Part shown: positions 28,801-34,336 of the stretch, piece after piece
How the letters are laid out: each line of letters opens with the position of its first letter
Numbering within the stretch: position 1 is the stretch's first letter
Assembly (NCBI RefSeq): GCF_001039355.2
Contig: NW_019773825.1
Coordinates: 551,026 to 615,025 of the forward strand
Reading direction: 5' to 3'
Source: Lingula anatina
Taxonomy: Eukaryota > Brachiopoda > Lingulata > Lingulida > Lingulidae
Length of the DNA: 64,000 nucleotides
Program-made: the position numbers and the translations under genes
The notes under the pieces: model-generated
Database searches by the model: none
What the model saw: only the letters and a program-made list of their open reading frames with translations
What the model was told of the DNA's origin: nothing

Positions 28801-29771
28801 TGAAACGTGAACATTACCCCGACATGCCCAGGCCCGTTCTGTGACGTCATCCGTTACCATAGTAAAACGTAAACAAAAATAGGGAGTCTTGTTTGTTTAC
28901 TTAAAAAAATTGTTTGTTTATTTTGTAAACATCCCCATTGTTCGCTATAGGTTTTCCATTGTTCAAATGACGTAACATAACAAAAGAAAAAAATGAAATT
29001 CTTTTGTTACGTATAGTACGGCTGTTACTACTGAAGTTGGTGGAATGTTATTGACACTATTTGATACTATTTTGACCAAGAATTTCAATAGCTTTAATAT
29101 CAGAATGTATCATTTAAACAATACAATTCTGTAACTGAGATGTCTGTCTCTCGGTCTTCATGTCCGTCCGTCTATCTTTCTTTCTGTCTGTCTGTCTATG
29201 TCCATCTTATATGTATCGACTGATTTATAGATAAAAGAACTGACTACAGAAATATAAAGTGACAGTGTAAAAATGGTTAAAGAACCTTGTGACAGTTATT
29301 GGTAATAATGTATATTACCATTTTTACTTTACATGATACCTCGCATTCACCCCTAAACCAAATAACAAGAGTTTGTAGAACTTAACAGTCATAATTGAAT
29401 GTTTTCTTGAAATTACATTGATGGTAACATACTTACGTATTCGAAACTAGCAGACCCTAACAAAAACTCAGAAAGCATTCTTCACTTCATTTTTCATCAC
29501 CGAATGTACATTTTTTTATCAAATACTACATGTTTTTAAAAAGAGTCTTAATTACATTTCAGGCCAGCTCTATTGGAGTGACGCAGAGTGCATCATAGGT
29601 CAACGTTGCGTTTGGAAGAACAGCCAGACGTCAGTGTTTTATGAACCTGCCATTATTATGGCTAACTGGGATGTCCCAACAAAGTATTGCATTTTAATAG
29701 GCATGCATGCTGGTGGTATGGCTTTCTTTCACCTGCCATGTGATAGAGATGTCGGGTTTATTTGTGAATGA
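10815..29771 (+). CDS. Secreted coiled-coil C-type lectin 1 (three exons)
   Basis: The exons are 10815-11181, 11365-11556 and 29563-29771, with GT-AG borders and consistent phase, giving 255 residues. Exon 1 encodes a signal peptide (MKFIYFISLHMVLSVL), a short linker, and a long amphipathic coiled coil from about residue 60 to 120 with leucine, valine and isoleucine heptads, which suggests oligomers. Exons 2 and 3 encode a C-type lectin fold: LYPGCKGRSVTF, EYYFVDPSS, ACCQLMGKNLVAVNSAEE, then QLYWSDAECI and a terminal CDRDVGFICE. I see no classical EPN or QPD motif nor a clear WND, so calcium-dependent sugar binding is not assured. The start at 10815 is chosen because the signal peptide follows it; an upstream in-frame ATG at 10716 would bury the signal. 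Intron 2 is about 18 kb and holds a Tc1 and a Polinton with nested gypsy, while the coding frame stays intact. Confidence 0.8.
11557..12466 (+). other. Lectin 1 intron 2, left part
   Basis: Aligns along its length with lectin 2 intron sequence at 35755-36679. Short frames near 12119-12726 are open by chance in this intron and have no homologue signature. Confidence 0.6.
12467..14106 (+). mobile_element. Tc1-family DNA transposon, full length, dead
   Basis: The element is 1.64 kb and bounded by TA dinucleotides. The left inverted repeat begins CAGAGTTACCACTTAATATG; the right end is its complement, reading ...CATATTAAGTAGCAACCCTG before TA at 14105-14106. Lectin 2 has the uninterrupted site at about 36676-36681 (CGAATTAGATTTGCAGG), which matches both flanks, so the insertion is precise and younger than the gene duplication. 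The transposase inside is broken. Confidence 0.92.
12740..13790 (+). pseudogene. Tc1 transposase, multiply frameshifted
   Basis: Recognisable pieces lie in order but in different frames: a SFKRLFKVPCEQ-like segment and NSRSYTVTSAMGWGPRAFAAK at about 13035-13190; VVFSDEARYGFFRVD with the second catalytic aspartate near 13205; the RVQAGDGNVSVLGAFY block at 13310-13400; FLQNQWVQLLPWPANSTDMNPIENL near 13530-13600, followed by a TAG stop; and a GMPGRTRALQAAAGGHTR ending. In the intact family this protein is a DDE transposase of about 340 residues. At least three frame breaks and a stop make it non-functional. Confidence 0.85.
14107..14889 (+). other. Lectin 1 intron 2, between Tc1 and Polinton
   Basis: Continuous homology with lectin 2 intron 36680-37470. 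No gene seen. Confidence 0.65.
14890..14895. other. 6-bp target-site duplication GAAGTT, left
   Basis: GAAGTT directly before the left end of the Polinton; the same six bases follow the right end at 29033-29038. Six-base duplications with ends starting AG are the Polinton/Maverick signature. Confidence 0.9.
14896..15011. repeat. Polinton left TIR, outer part
   Basis: Complementary to 28917-29032 at the right end with few differences. It is separated from the inner TIR part (23594-24033) by the gypsy insertion. Confidence 0.9.
15012..15211 (+). repeat. Gypsy 5' LTR with promoter signals
   Basis: The 200-bp LTR starts TGTAATAGGG and ends CTCGGTTACA. It contains two CACGTG E-boxes at 15056-15061 and 15075-15080, each within the repeated phrase AGTCACGTGAGC. 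A TATA-type box (CATATAAATT) lies about 10 bases further on, and an AATAAAG polyadenylation signal lies near 15150-15156. Confidence 0.95.
15214..15231 (+). promoter_or_regulatory. Gypsy primer-binding site
   Basis: TGGCGCAGTCGACAGGAT starts three bases after the LTR. TGG complements the CCA end of a tRNA. I have not assigned the tRNA. Confidence 0.75.
15232..17924 (+). other. Long gypsy leader
   Basis: About 2.7 kb between the primer-binding site and gag. The first 900 bases are mixed sequence, including the antisense thrombospondin-repeat-like block; from about 16750 it becomes very T-rich. No sense gene is recognisable. Short sense frames such as 17534-17869 are low-complexity poly-Phe. 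Confidence 0.7.
15695..15945 (-). pseudogene. Antisense thrombospondin type-1 repeat-like fragment inside the gypsy leader
   Basis: On the minus strand the frame through about 15930-15840 reads AWGTNSATCGGGSQSRNRRC and then LNAVVCGTG. The TCGGG-x-QSR-x-R-x-C core is the TSP1 signature, although the usual WSxC before it is reduced. A second tandem unit (RSCLNAVVYGTG) follows at about 15770-15720. On the plus strand the tandem duplication is visible as two CGACAGCGTTCAGACAA blocks about 130 bases apart. The likely source is a host gene with TSP1 repeats captured in reverse orientation; a chance match is the alternative. Confidence 0.55.
17925..19016 (+). CDS. Gypsy Gag with zinc knuckle
   Basis: The open frame gives 363 residues. 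The ATG at 17970 (MDTQLREQLEALSADDK) is the more likely start because the first 15 residues look like leader readthrough. A capsid-like helical region spans about residues 70-240, with YQKEKETPSQYLQRL and a VPENLLRQFIRGC-like segment. A coiled coil lies near 275-300, and a CCHC knuckle has C330, C333, H338 and C343 (CYKCGEDGHLVDAC). Gag packages the element RNA into cytoplasmic particles. The stop TAA overlaps the pol ATG in TAATG. Confidence 0.93.
   Translation: MLLVCVAFVWIDAVNMDTQLREQLEALSADDKAAVLQLLSPESARGAAASATAGTSRGDAPQRSLFTSHFGGYSRKLRLFSGKTPVPHGEVDFETWKFQVEPLLADIRGETDNVEATRIIRQSLLRPALDTVREAFTAVQIVEVLESVYGIVVDGKELLVQFFVNYQKEKETPSQYLQRLYLQAMQVVERGGMGVREVPENLLRQFIRGCFDDEMINKLGLEKIDNPPSFAELLLLVRKEEARRTEKKLRLARKKEGRVSSMSVPDEMTSSELEDKKKIAELQARVEKLEAKEQCKSTTAAKPDKSANKPVKPKYEKRRMGSNSRRKIFCYKCGEDGHLVDACKKTSNAELVQEKLLQRTLNK
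19016..23101 (+). CDS. Gypsy Pol polyprotein (protease, RT, RNase H, integrase)
   Basis: One open frame of 1361 residues. Protease: ALIDSGS with the catalytic aspartate at 54. Reverse transcriptase: FCIDYRKLN, SSLDLCSGYWQ and the YLDD active site at 495-498. RNase H: first aspartate at 651 (DASSSGLG). Integrase: HHCC finger with H888 and C923/C926, then D955, D1014 and E1050 (DD35E spacing). The C-terminal tail has a GPY-like basic stretch and an acidic, serine-rich end, with no chromodomain. The start overlaps the Gag stop by one base in TAATG, implying termination-reinitiation rather than a frameshift, which is less usual for gypsy elements. All key residues are present, so the enzyme set is probably functional. 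Confidence 0.95.
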   Translation: MVSKEGSLGTKGEKDPKGETRLRREVQTLCQNLVGSANETVAIVDDICAYALIDSGSMVTCVSSYFIESQFPYLPKHAIDKILLVKGPLDEKLPYSCYVELEVAVPVDGSPHKVGVFPVLVAPDTEYNGRIPLLIGTNVLDRLYDQLEMKENNGETKVSVNKPVSLALQTVGLRKRHLEKTDGVYGLIKCVEKREIGPNQSTILCCASQVIIPIPRTIAMVQGNMGSGDNVHGEGELHVTPGVVSLTKNGQIEIEITNHNSRPVTVQPGTTIAQLHQVTIMDPSSEDDGRFLAQFNLPEETEGVSRLKELLLEQRSAFAKHKMDLGKTSIVKHEIELSDDRPFKDRSRRIPPALYEEVREYLEEMKSAGVIRESSSPWASNVVLVRKKNGTIRFCIDYRKLNSRTVRNAHPLPRIEETLDALKGAVWFSSLDLCSGYWQVELKEADKAKTAFTVGPLGFYECNRMAMGLTNSPATFQNLMEKVIGDLNLKTCMVYLDDIIVFSGDSIDEHVSKIREVLCRLKKAGLKLKPSKCQFLQRRIKYLGHIVSSAGIECDSENINCLRQWKTPTNIKETQRFLGFAGFYRKFVKDFAKIAKPLYELTKEEQRKKGAAHWVWKEEHQKAFETLIEKLTNPPILCYPDYTLPFELHIDASSSGLGAVLCQKQDGSTRVVAYASRALNRNEQNYCSNKLEFLALKWAVTQKFHDYLYGHKFVVITDNNPLTYILTTAKVDAAGHRWLASLAAYDFELSYLSGKSNIDADALSRLPTRKCHCSSQIVKDMCSYDHSVGLDVGYSENLPFYPKCFPLVAEWEDLKINWQEEQSKDPIIRKILEVIGTSGELKDLPHSEIMKPFRRSWKKLKVSNGVLYHGNRLVIPTVWHDKVFSACHNDMGHQGRDRTLSILKERFYWPGMTNFVSDKVKKCTSCQLGKNPYLPERAQMEHLIASQPMELISMDFLGLEESRGKVSNILVITDVFTKYAWAIPTKNQSAETTAKVLYENFMVQYGFPLRLHSDQGRNFESKVIKQMCKMLGVEKFRTTPYHPMGNAVTERFNRTLINMLRTLSDEHKENWKAHVSSLVHAYNCTVHESTGYSPFYLMFGRAPRLSVDVMFGLYTEEEHEDYDEYIGKLRDRLETAYGIANRRMEKKRSENKSKYDLRARGAVPQVGDRVLIKNVGIKGKHKLANKWRKEVYVIIGQKDPNMPVYIIQQENGKGDQKVVHRNLLLPLTFPMSLSGKEKEGRSAGKKSVARRLSSGSSDSSSGVEYFMTLRNRDSTEEDEESGEAAEENVQLEESPETPPVRRSSRVRRRPQWMEEGNYVLSQVATEHTSSVNALVGVYGEFIRASQTMFELLAKLCKVEKM
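23102..23393 (+). other. Gypsy 3' untranslated region with TG microsatellite and purine-rich tract
   Basis: A TG dinucleotide run lies at about 23222-23245. TTTTTGGGGGGCATA just before the 3' LTR is the polypurine tract that primes plus-strand DNA. Confidence 0.75.
23394..23593 (+). repeat. Gypsy 3' LTR
   Basis: Same 200-bp sequence as the 5' LTR with one substitution, TG...CA borders. Confidence 0.95.
23594..24033 (+). repeat. Polinton left TIR, inner part with promoter and gene start
   Basis: Complementary to about 28449-28890. It differs from the right copy by loss of about 30 bases near 23606. It contains two and a half copies of a 62-bp unit, a TATA box, and the first 50 codons of the accessory gene. 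Identity stops after AAAAACACCCT at 24033. Confidence 0.9.
23633..23764 (+). promoter_or_regulatory. Triple CRE array in left TIR
   Basis: Perfect TGACGTCA palindromes at 23633-23640, 23695-23702 and 23757-23764, exactly 62 bases apart. The unit also carries GTTTACGTTT and ACGGGCCTGG. TGACGTCA is the binding site of CREB/ATF bZIP factors. A TATATAT box follows at about 23818 and an ATG at 23885. Confidence 0.8.
23885..24070 (+). pseudogene. Truncated duplicate of the accessory gene, driven by the left TIR
   Basis: The frame starts MSQFFKLGED, identical for 50 residues to the gene at 28597-27716. It then crosses the TIR boundary and ends after 11 unrelated residues at a TAG inside the antisense of the capsid gene. 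With its own TATA and CRE sites it could be transcribed into a 61-residue peptide. Confidence 0.7.
24021..24467 (-). pseudogene. Polinton major capsid protein, N-terminal part only
   Basis: 149 codons. The N-terminus carries the family pattern: TELDIFS, PIEFVIKG, DEYIDTTQINLYV, a VNNTLHSLFSAVDVELN block and YAYRAYLENLLYYG. In the family this is a double-jelly-roll protein of several hundred residues that forms the icosahedral shell. Homology runs up to the left TIR border and the frame ends four residues inside it, so most of both barrels is missing. This matches the proteins annotated in animal genomes as F54H12.2-like. Confidence 0.8.
24470..24847 (-). CDS. Small basic Polinton protein, core- or pX-like
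   Basis: From ATG 24847 the frame gives about 125 residues: a short N-terminal segment with a KRYEAQVGGG motif, an RGTRVQ..RGNG box, then a strongly basic half with KKKRKRSRTP and KATRRVKGRRPK. It sits between penton and capsid genes, the usual place of the Polinton protein likened to adenovirus core or membrane-lytic polypeptides. The hydrophobic middle typical of that protein is not visible, so it may be an internally deleted form. The stop is two bases from the capsid start. The frame is also open upstream to 24904, overlapping the penton end. Confidence 0.55.
   Translation of the reverse strand: MDLVYVALVKRYEAQVGGGSIHKFRGTRVQSRMQRGNGRLFQPRHAEILHVHRQKNPKGTEQPAVKKKRKRSRTPKTKLYVNGDVLRKTLNAMTIKKNNTPKATRRVKGRRPKQSRSFKARETNF
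24885..25646 (-). pseudogene. Polinton penton protein, broken
   Basis: It starts at the methionine near 25646 (MASSFHVILPSNSS) and shows the single-jelly-roll penton pattern: FEVALVELQY, then a break at about 25236-25248 where the frame changes. It continues with AYIDVAGDKATMLGF, GFNSLYVYTDII, IVGDASANLLRIV and NPIYIPLNRRQMDTIRIDI near the end at 24885. Plus-strand bases about 25402-25523 are a partial tandem duplication that repeats ALVELQYYSWNNIQNG in frame. The penton forms the vertex capsomers. The upstream side is fused in frame to the chromodomain of the integrase without an intervening stop. Confidence 0.75.
25402..25523. repeat. Partial tandem duplication within penton gene
   Basis: The phrase ACCGTTCTGAATATTATTCC occurs three times, twice followed by the same 30-base continuation. 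It inserts about 24 residues in frame into the penton barrel. Confidence 0.85.
25660..26794 (-). pseudogene. Polinton retroviral-type integrase with chromodomain, frameshifted
   Basis: Three frame segments in order. 26794-26504: basic start MPRKKKTKKG, then HSLYTNPSNPVSFGG and AQDVYTLHAPVRKQF, ending in the DDQWQGDLADL strand that bears the first catalytic aspartate. 26486-25896: LLTVIDIFSKYAWAVP, LQTDAGTEF with the second aspartate (residue 48) and VVERFNRS with the glutamate (residue 82). From 25895: DYNGEQIEG and a chromodomain ending VKWVGYDDRFNTWVDSKDV. Breaks near 26490-26503 and at the stop near 25896 split the protein, so the catalytic triad is divided between frames. The family inserts the element and makes the 6-bp duplication. 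It matches proteins labelled F54H12.3-like in animal genomes. Confidence 0.85.
26856..27323 (-). CDS. BIR-domain (IAP-like) protein carried by the Polinton
   Basis: 155 residues, intact. A single baculoviral IAP repeat spans about residues 27-100. It has RILSFLNWP, an ISGFYRD glycine-phenylalanine box and zinc ligands C67, C70, H88 and C95 (CFYC...W...EHERNSPQC). The first cysteine pair to histidine spacing is one longer than the usual CX2CX16H. No RING follows; the C-terminus holds a basic stretch and a hydrophobic VHTASTVMSLL. BIR proteins bind caspases or IAP antagonists and block cell death, so the plausible role is keeping the host cell alive during element or virus activity. It lies between the accessory gene and the integrase on the same strand. 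Confidence 0.85.
   Translation of the reverse strand: MDDDHPETDSELGGVLYGPVMPYAKEEDRILSFLNWPGKLLINPIPLAISGFYRDPRASRHDDVVRCFYCDLYLKNWDPLRDAPDVEHERNSPQCTMSTVGKRINQRFNVPLTPKKRFQMVRLFVVDETLPVVHTASTVMSLLNTHYDETDGNYK
27324..27715. other. Polinton intergenic spacer
   Basis: AT-rich gap between the BIR gene start and the accessory gene stop. It contains four or more scattered AACCAATCA phrases (for example near 27400, 27440, 27480 and 27610). These are CCAAT-box-like motifs upstream of the BIR gene and may be its promoter. Confidence 0.5.
27716..28597 (-). CDS. Unrecognised Polinton accessory protein with Cys/His cluster
   Basis: 293 residues, intact, transcribed inward from the right TIR. Residues 1-50 (MSQFFKLGED... 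to FKNTL) have the rhythm of a small beta-rich domain. GVQLVVFSDLK and MPREAWEDFKNTL faintly recall the PC4-type single-strand-DNA-binding fold, which is only a guess. An acidic serine/glutamate stretch lies at about 130-150. A Cys/His cluster follows with C174, C177, C180, H184, H189, H190 and C194. The C-terminal 100 residues are mostly helical with a basic patch (KLMKKKLRQQ). The CFYC motif also occurs in the neighbouring BIR gene, so a degenerate BIR is possible. Its first 50 codons are within the TIR and therefore duplicated at the left end. Confidence 0.7.
   Translation of the reverse strand: MSQFFKLGEDSLLSICRSKQGVQLVVFSDLKTLNKIRMPREAWEDFKNTLPSVQTAMSTDTEIDDQLGENYNVRVLYDIGKEESVMKLAYAPVSESYEAMYDVQFDKRTLESLLTKMPEINAALGEIPPTTVSEESEESDERMFGAENDVEADVVLIHLIYVKLIVQEIEAMRCFYCTGCIAAHGSQKHHMDGCMADWSVSVHVYFTRAKAAVSHEVILKAYKLMKKKLRQQENPYILSVIVTASLLEDFRKDVEEPSHVLAPDTVLARMVYDVCRIVYGEHLYKAIKDKSSD
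28449..29032. repeat. Polinton right TIR
   Basis: 584 bp, complementary to the two left parts. The outer end is GTTACTACT before the GAAGTT duplication. The inner border is inside codon 50-51 of the accessory gene. Confidence 0.92.
28718..28849 (-). promoter_or_regulatory. Triple CRE array in right TIR
   Basis: TGACGTCA at 28718-28725, 28780-28787 and 28842-28849, again 62 bases apart, with a TATATA box near 28658-28664 and the accessory ATG at 28597. It mirrors the left array. Confidence 0.8.
29033..29038. other. 6-bp target-site duplication GAAGTT, right
   Basis: Matches 14890-14895. Confidence 0.9.
29039..29562 (+). other. Lectin 1 intron 2, right part
   Basis: Homologous to 37477-37996 in lectin 2. 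Contains CTGT/CCGT tetranucleotide repeats at about 29160-29205 that also occur in the paralogue. Confidence 0.65.
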
Positions 29772-30657
29772 ACGCCTCTTTGCAAAAGTACTGACAGGCT
29801 AGCTGAATACTTATATCATGTGTGAGAAACAAAGATGGGAATAGTGCCTGGATGTCGCGCTTCGCTTGTTATATTAAATGGAAGAACATCGGGGTATGTG
29901 TACCCCCAAAGGCTACATGGACTGGGGTACATATTAATCCCCCCCCCACGTCCCTGCAATTGAAAAGTGCACATGGTATTTAACGGTTGACAATAGTGTT
30001 TATAACTTTATTTGTGCAACTATTGACTTAATGATATACATATACTGTATATCTTGAAATAGATATTATCATATCACCTTATTTGAGGTTTTATTTAATT
30101 CTTTTGTATATCGATCTATCAATTGGCACATCCAAAATAAATTAAATTCATTTGAGAATTTGAAATATAATCCCGGATAATTTAGTAGGGGTGATGGGGA
30201 TATTGTATTCGTAATGTAAATGTCCCCCTCCCATTCACACTTGAAGACACAAACACACTAGCGCCACAGATACATGGTACGATGTATATACATCAGTTAA
30301 AAGAAGGCTTTGCTTAATTGAATAATTTAAGATACTATGCAACAAAAAGTGTCCAACTTCACCATGCTTTAGGATTTCTCTTTGAAATGCATACTGCAAA
30401 AATGTGGAAAATGTGGGGGATTCGGATGATGGATAGAAAAAATTAAACAAATATGCCACCAAAGTATAGGAAAAAAATGCAAGTAATGAACATTTTTTTG
30501 TTTGTTTTTCAACTGTAGTTATATAACTGGGGGATTCCTGTTATCTGAAATTACCCTTTGTCGTAGAATATTTTGGATGTCTTAATATTCATTATAGGAC
30601 GTACGTCAAGTGGTTAGTGCAACGATCAATGTGGTACAGTGAATAAGGGCAAAAGTT
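29772..30657. other. Lectin 1 3' flank, non-coding
   Basis: The first 110 bases match the 3' flank of lectin 2 (38203-38310). No further gene recognised. Confidence 0.55.
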
Positions 30658-30897
30658 CTGGGCCCGGTTGCACCAACGGGGCGTAAATTTGTTCCGCTAC
30701 GACGGTCGTAAACCGCAACGCCTGGCGTCCATGCGCCAGGTTTACTCTCCCTCTTTACGCCCGTTGCACCAAGACAAAACATTACAGTCTTAGCTACGCC
30801 CGATCAACACTTCGTTGAATGAGTGTTCAGCAAGTCGAGGTTGGTTTTAATAAGCAAATACTGACTTCGTAGCTTCAATCATAGCCTCGACAGTAGA

Positions 30898-31881
30898 ATG
30901 GAGACCAAGCTGTCCAAGAAAGCTAGTAGGAGAAATTTCAGTGACGGAGAAATAAGGAAACTCCTAGAAATGTATGCTGAAAATTCCATCATTTTAAACA
31001 GCAAACTGAGCAACTCAACCACTGCCGAACAGAAAAAGAAACTTTGGCAGAACATTACGGCCGAAGTCAATGCCGTAGGTGCAGCTAATCGAAGTGTGGG
31101 GGAGTTAAAACACAAATGGATTTGAACTCCAAGGCAAAGAAGGATCTTTCAAACAGAAAGCGGCCCAAGACAGGAGGAGGGAAACAGCCAGTGGAAGGCC
31201 CCTACACCGATATAATTCTGGACATAGTGGGTGAAAATGCTCCTTCAATGACAGGAATTATTGTAGGAGGAGAAAGTGGTGTTATTGTGAGACACCTCAA
31301 GTACCTGATACAGGTAGCAACGCTTGTTTTATCATTGAACAGTCAAATGATAGTGGTAATTCATTTTATCTTTTCTTAATAAATTAGATATCTTATGTGT
31401 TTCTACACTGTGAAAAGTAACATTATTAGTTTAAAAACTTAATAAATGGTTCTTGATATGATGCTTCATGAAGTCTAAGAAGTAATTTTTAATATAAAAA
31501 TGTTTCTTTTCATATATAAAATCGCCATCAGAGAGTAGTGTACCGCCAGTAGAGTCGAACACGGAGACTGCAGCAACAACAGTGCAGCCCACGGCAGCGT
31601 CCAGTGTAGAGCCCGCGCGGTAGCGTCTATGTCGACAACACCTATGGAATCAATATCAGAGTTACATGCATCAGAAGCCACATTTAGCACATCGAAACGA
31701 AAACGATCTTATTCAACCGCTTCATCAACCAAGAGGAGACGCTCTGCTACTTCTTGCTCAGAAAGAGAACTGCACAAAATATTGCTTAAGGACGAAATTG
31801 AGAAATTGGAAAACGCAAGTTGAGTAGAGAAATCGTGAAACTGAACTTGGAAATCAAACTACTTAGGGCAAAGAATTTATG
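30898..31881 (+). pseudogene. Harbinger Myb/SANT-like DNA-binding protein, broken
   Basis: It starts METKLSKKASRRNFSDGEI and has a trihelix/Myb-like domain to residue 75 (KKLWQNITAEVNAVG, ELKHKW), then a frameshift at about 31113-31118. The frame goes on with DLNSKAKKDLSNRKRPKTGGG. A possible donor lies after CTGATACAG at about 31315. A downstream part at 31629-31823 has SKRKRSYSTASSTKRRRS and ELHKILLKDEIEKLE, followed after another shift by a heptad-like tail to about 31881. Harbinger elements use this second protein to bind the ends and bring the transposase to the nucleus. Confidence 0.7.
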
Positions 31882-32265
31882 AAGGGTTGTACTGGTATAA
31901 TTGTGCCTCCTCCTGTCTTAAAGATTGCTTTCAGTTAGAGATTCCCTTCTTTTCATCTTGGCGTACAAATATTTTCATTTGTTTTTGTTTTTTTTTAACA
32001 CTTCCAAGGTTCGATTAGCTGTAGCCATAGCATTGACATCGGCTGTGATATTCTGTCAAAGTTTCTTTTCATGTTTGCCAGTGATGGATTGCCTCTATTT
32101 ACTGTTTAAAATGATGGAATTTTCAATATACCTTTTCTAGGAATTTACTTTAATAAAATGTGTCACCATAGATTTATTGCGTTTATTATTTAGTTATTTT
32201 TAATATAATATATAGATAATATGATATATAATTGCATTAAATATCCTCTTATATTTATGGACAGT

Positions 32266-33260
32266 TCAAACCATCAATACGTTTGCCCTCTCTTCTGGCT
32301 CATGAGGCTGCAATTCTAGTTCATTTCCAATATCCCTGTACCTCAGGCATAGGTTGTGTAAAGCTATTGTGGACATTATGACATTGCAAGCTCTGGGGGT
32401 GATAATTAAGCGAATCGTGTTTAAACAGGAGAAACGCCTCTTGAGAATGCCATTACAACGTTCTATTGTGCTTCGTGTGGACATGTGGACTCTGTTATAT
32501 TCTCTCTGTCCCTCTGTAACAGGATTATAAAATGGCACCATAAGCCACTGTAATTGTGGATAACCACTATCGCCGAGAATAACACCCCTCTCAGGATTCT
32601 GTTCCATTACCTCATAAACATTGCTCTCCCTGAGAATACGTGAATCATGTGTTGATCCTGGCCATCGCACAACTGCATTAATAATACGCAAGTCAGCATC
32701 ACATATCAACTGCACGTTGATGGAATGTCGTCCCTTTCTGTTGACATATTCCCACTCCCTTTCATTGGGAGCGATGATAGGTATTTGAGTTCCATCCACA
32801 CACCCAATGACATGTGGAAAGCCTGCTAGGGTGTAAAACTTTCTTTTGCCTTCTGCGACATTTGCATCCTCCGCGGACATGGCTACAAATTCATCAAACC
32901 TGCGCACAATAGATGATGCCATACGGTTTATGACTCGACTTGCTGTACTTCGATGCAGTGCATACGTACGTTTATCATGTCTCCAGCTAAAGACTGGAAA
33001 CATCCTGATGCAAAGTAACGTAATGCAATAAGGACTTGTATTACAGGCGATAGTATTTTGTTTCGACGACTTTGAAAGTCCAAGTCACCTCCGATTATGT
33101 CCATCAGATCCAGAATGGCCCTCCGATCCAGTCTGAAACGTTCATACAGTTCTAGATCATCATATACTTCCAAAGGGTTTACCCCTTCCCTGATTACCCT
33201 CTCCCTCCTTAGAGCTCGTCGAAAATGTTCATCAAATTCTCTGTGAACAAGCCTCGCCAT
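32266..33260 (-). pseudogene. HARBI1-like transposase, one frameshift
   Basis: The N-terminal frame 33260-32928 has MARLVHREFDEHFRRALRR and a helical DLMDIIGGDL, LIALRYFASGCFQSLAGD block. The C-terminal frame 33003-32266 has the DDE nuclease: CVDGTQI with D70, WPGSTHDSRI, GDSGYP with D145 and TIERCNGILKRRF with E181 (35 residues apart). The frames overlap by about 75 bases near 32930-33003, so one or two base changes separate them. All three acidic residues are present. Confidence 0.88.
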
Positions 33261-33442
33261 TTTGCTACGACCGACTTACTCCACCTACCTGGCAGGCGTA
33301 AATTTATGACTAAGTTAAGACCGACGTTAACACTACTCCAGTTTGGTGCAACTGGCTTTTCTCGGGCGTAGCATTTTGCGCCCGGTTTACGCCGGCGCAA
33401 CTGCTACGCCTCACTTACGACCGGTTGGTGCAACCGGCCCTG

Positions 33443-34336
33443 GAACGCATGAAACAGCGTGTATGTGGAATTGTGTGTTGACCAATATTGATTTCACACA
33501 ACTCCTTGCACAACTTTGCATTTGTAATTTATATATTGACCTGAATCACTCCTACCGACTAAAGTGTTTGTGAATCGATCTGTTTTATCATTTTCCCAAC
33601 TAATAGTGCTTATGAAATTATGGCAATGAGATTACGGTATGATTGCAGGGGCGGATTTAAGCCGTCTTCTATGTCTTCGGAAGACGATCGGATTTTCAAT
33701 TTTACATTGATGGGTATCTAATTTTTTGTCGGAAGACGGTCAAAAATGGGAATGGAGCAACAAGGATAATTTGGAAGACTATCACAAATATCTCTGGATC
33801 CGCCACTGTGGTGTACATTATGCAGTGCGAGGGAGACAATCCCAAACTATCACCTCCCAGATGAGTTACCAGTAGTAATCCGTTTACAGTTTGTACAGTG
33901 TTATCTTAAATCAGATGTCTCTGTTACAAAGTTGGGCTCGTTTCCTATGAAACTATCGTTCTACACTCCGGGGAATCTCGCTGAAAGAAATCAGTTTTAC
34001 AGGTTAACAAGACTTCTCTTGTTCCCAACGTACTCGAAATATCACACGCTTTTCTGTATTCTACTCAAAGCCAAGAGTAGGCAGCTATACGCTGTAGTAT
34101 ACTATTGTCAGGTTTACAGTACCGCATACACGAGTCTGGCATTATGTCTGCCCCCACTATCCATCAAAATCTCGACAGAATGATTACCATTATAGATTTT
34201 TAATGTTGTGTGTGCATGTCGTAACAAAAATGATTCAATTATGACAGACAATTTCAAGTGTAATATTCACATGTAAGCCTACTACAGCTATTTTTAAATG
34301 TAAGTCCCATGCCGTGAACAAATATCCTGTGCTTTT
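33443..34336. other. Upstream flank of lectin 2, non-coding
   Basis: Diverged duplicate of about 6030-6400. No gene recognised; the frame 33932-34183 is without features. Confidence 0.5.

Larger units (their letters stand above)
14896..29032. mobile_element. Polinton/Maverick (adintovirus-like) deletion derivative carrying a nested gypsy
   Basis: The ends are AGTAGTAAC and its complement GTTACTACT, flanked by the GAAGTT duplication. The terminal inverted repeat is about 584 bp (right copy 28449-29032). The left copy is split into 14896-15011 and 23594-24033 by a gypsy insertion. Without the gypsy the element is about 5.6 kb, against roughly 15-20 kb for a full Polinton. All genes run on the minus strand from the right end: an accessory gene, a BIR gene, a retroviral-type integrase with chromodomain, penton, a basic core-like protein, and the N-terminal part of the major capsid protein. 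Protein-primed DNA polymerase, FtsK-like ATPase and Ulp1-like protease are absent. Lectin 2 has no insertion at the corresponding place (37470-37485). Several genes are frameshifted, so this copy cannot build virions or move by itself. Confidence 0.92.
30661..33439. mobile_element. PIF/Harbinger DNA transposon, near full length
   Basis: Terminal inverted repeats: GGCCCGGTTGCACCAAC on the left and the complement of GTTGGTGCAACCGGCC on the right. Both sides continue into GCGTAA/ACGAC-type sub-repeats. A 3-bp CTG flanks each side (30658-30660 and 33440-33442). The flanks join to AAAAGTT-CTG-GAACGC, which resembles the uninterrupted paralogue at 6018-6030. Two divergent genes are present, a Myb/SANT-like gene on plus and a HARBI1-like transposase on minus. 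Both are frameshifted. Confidence 0.88.

Noticed and set aside
29140-29210. CTGT-rich tract as a possible regulatory RNA or hairpin
   Set aside because: Simple tetranucleotide microsatellite, also present in the paralogous intron and its inverted copy.
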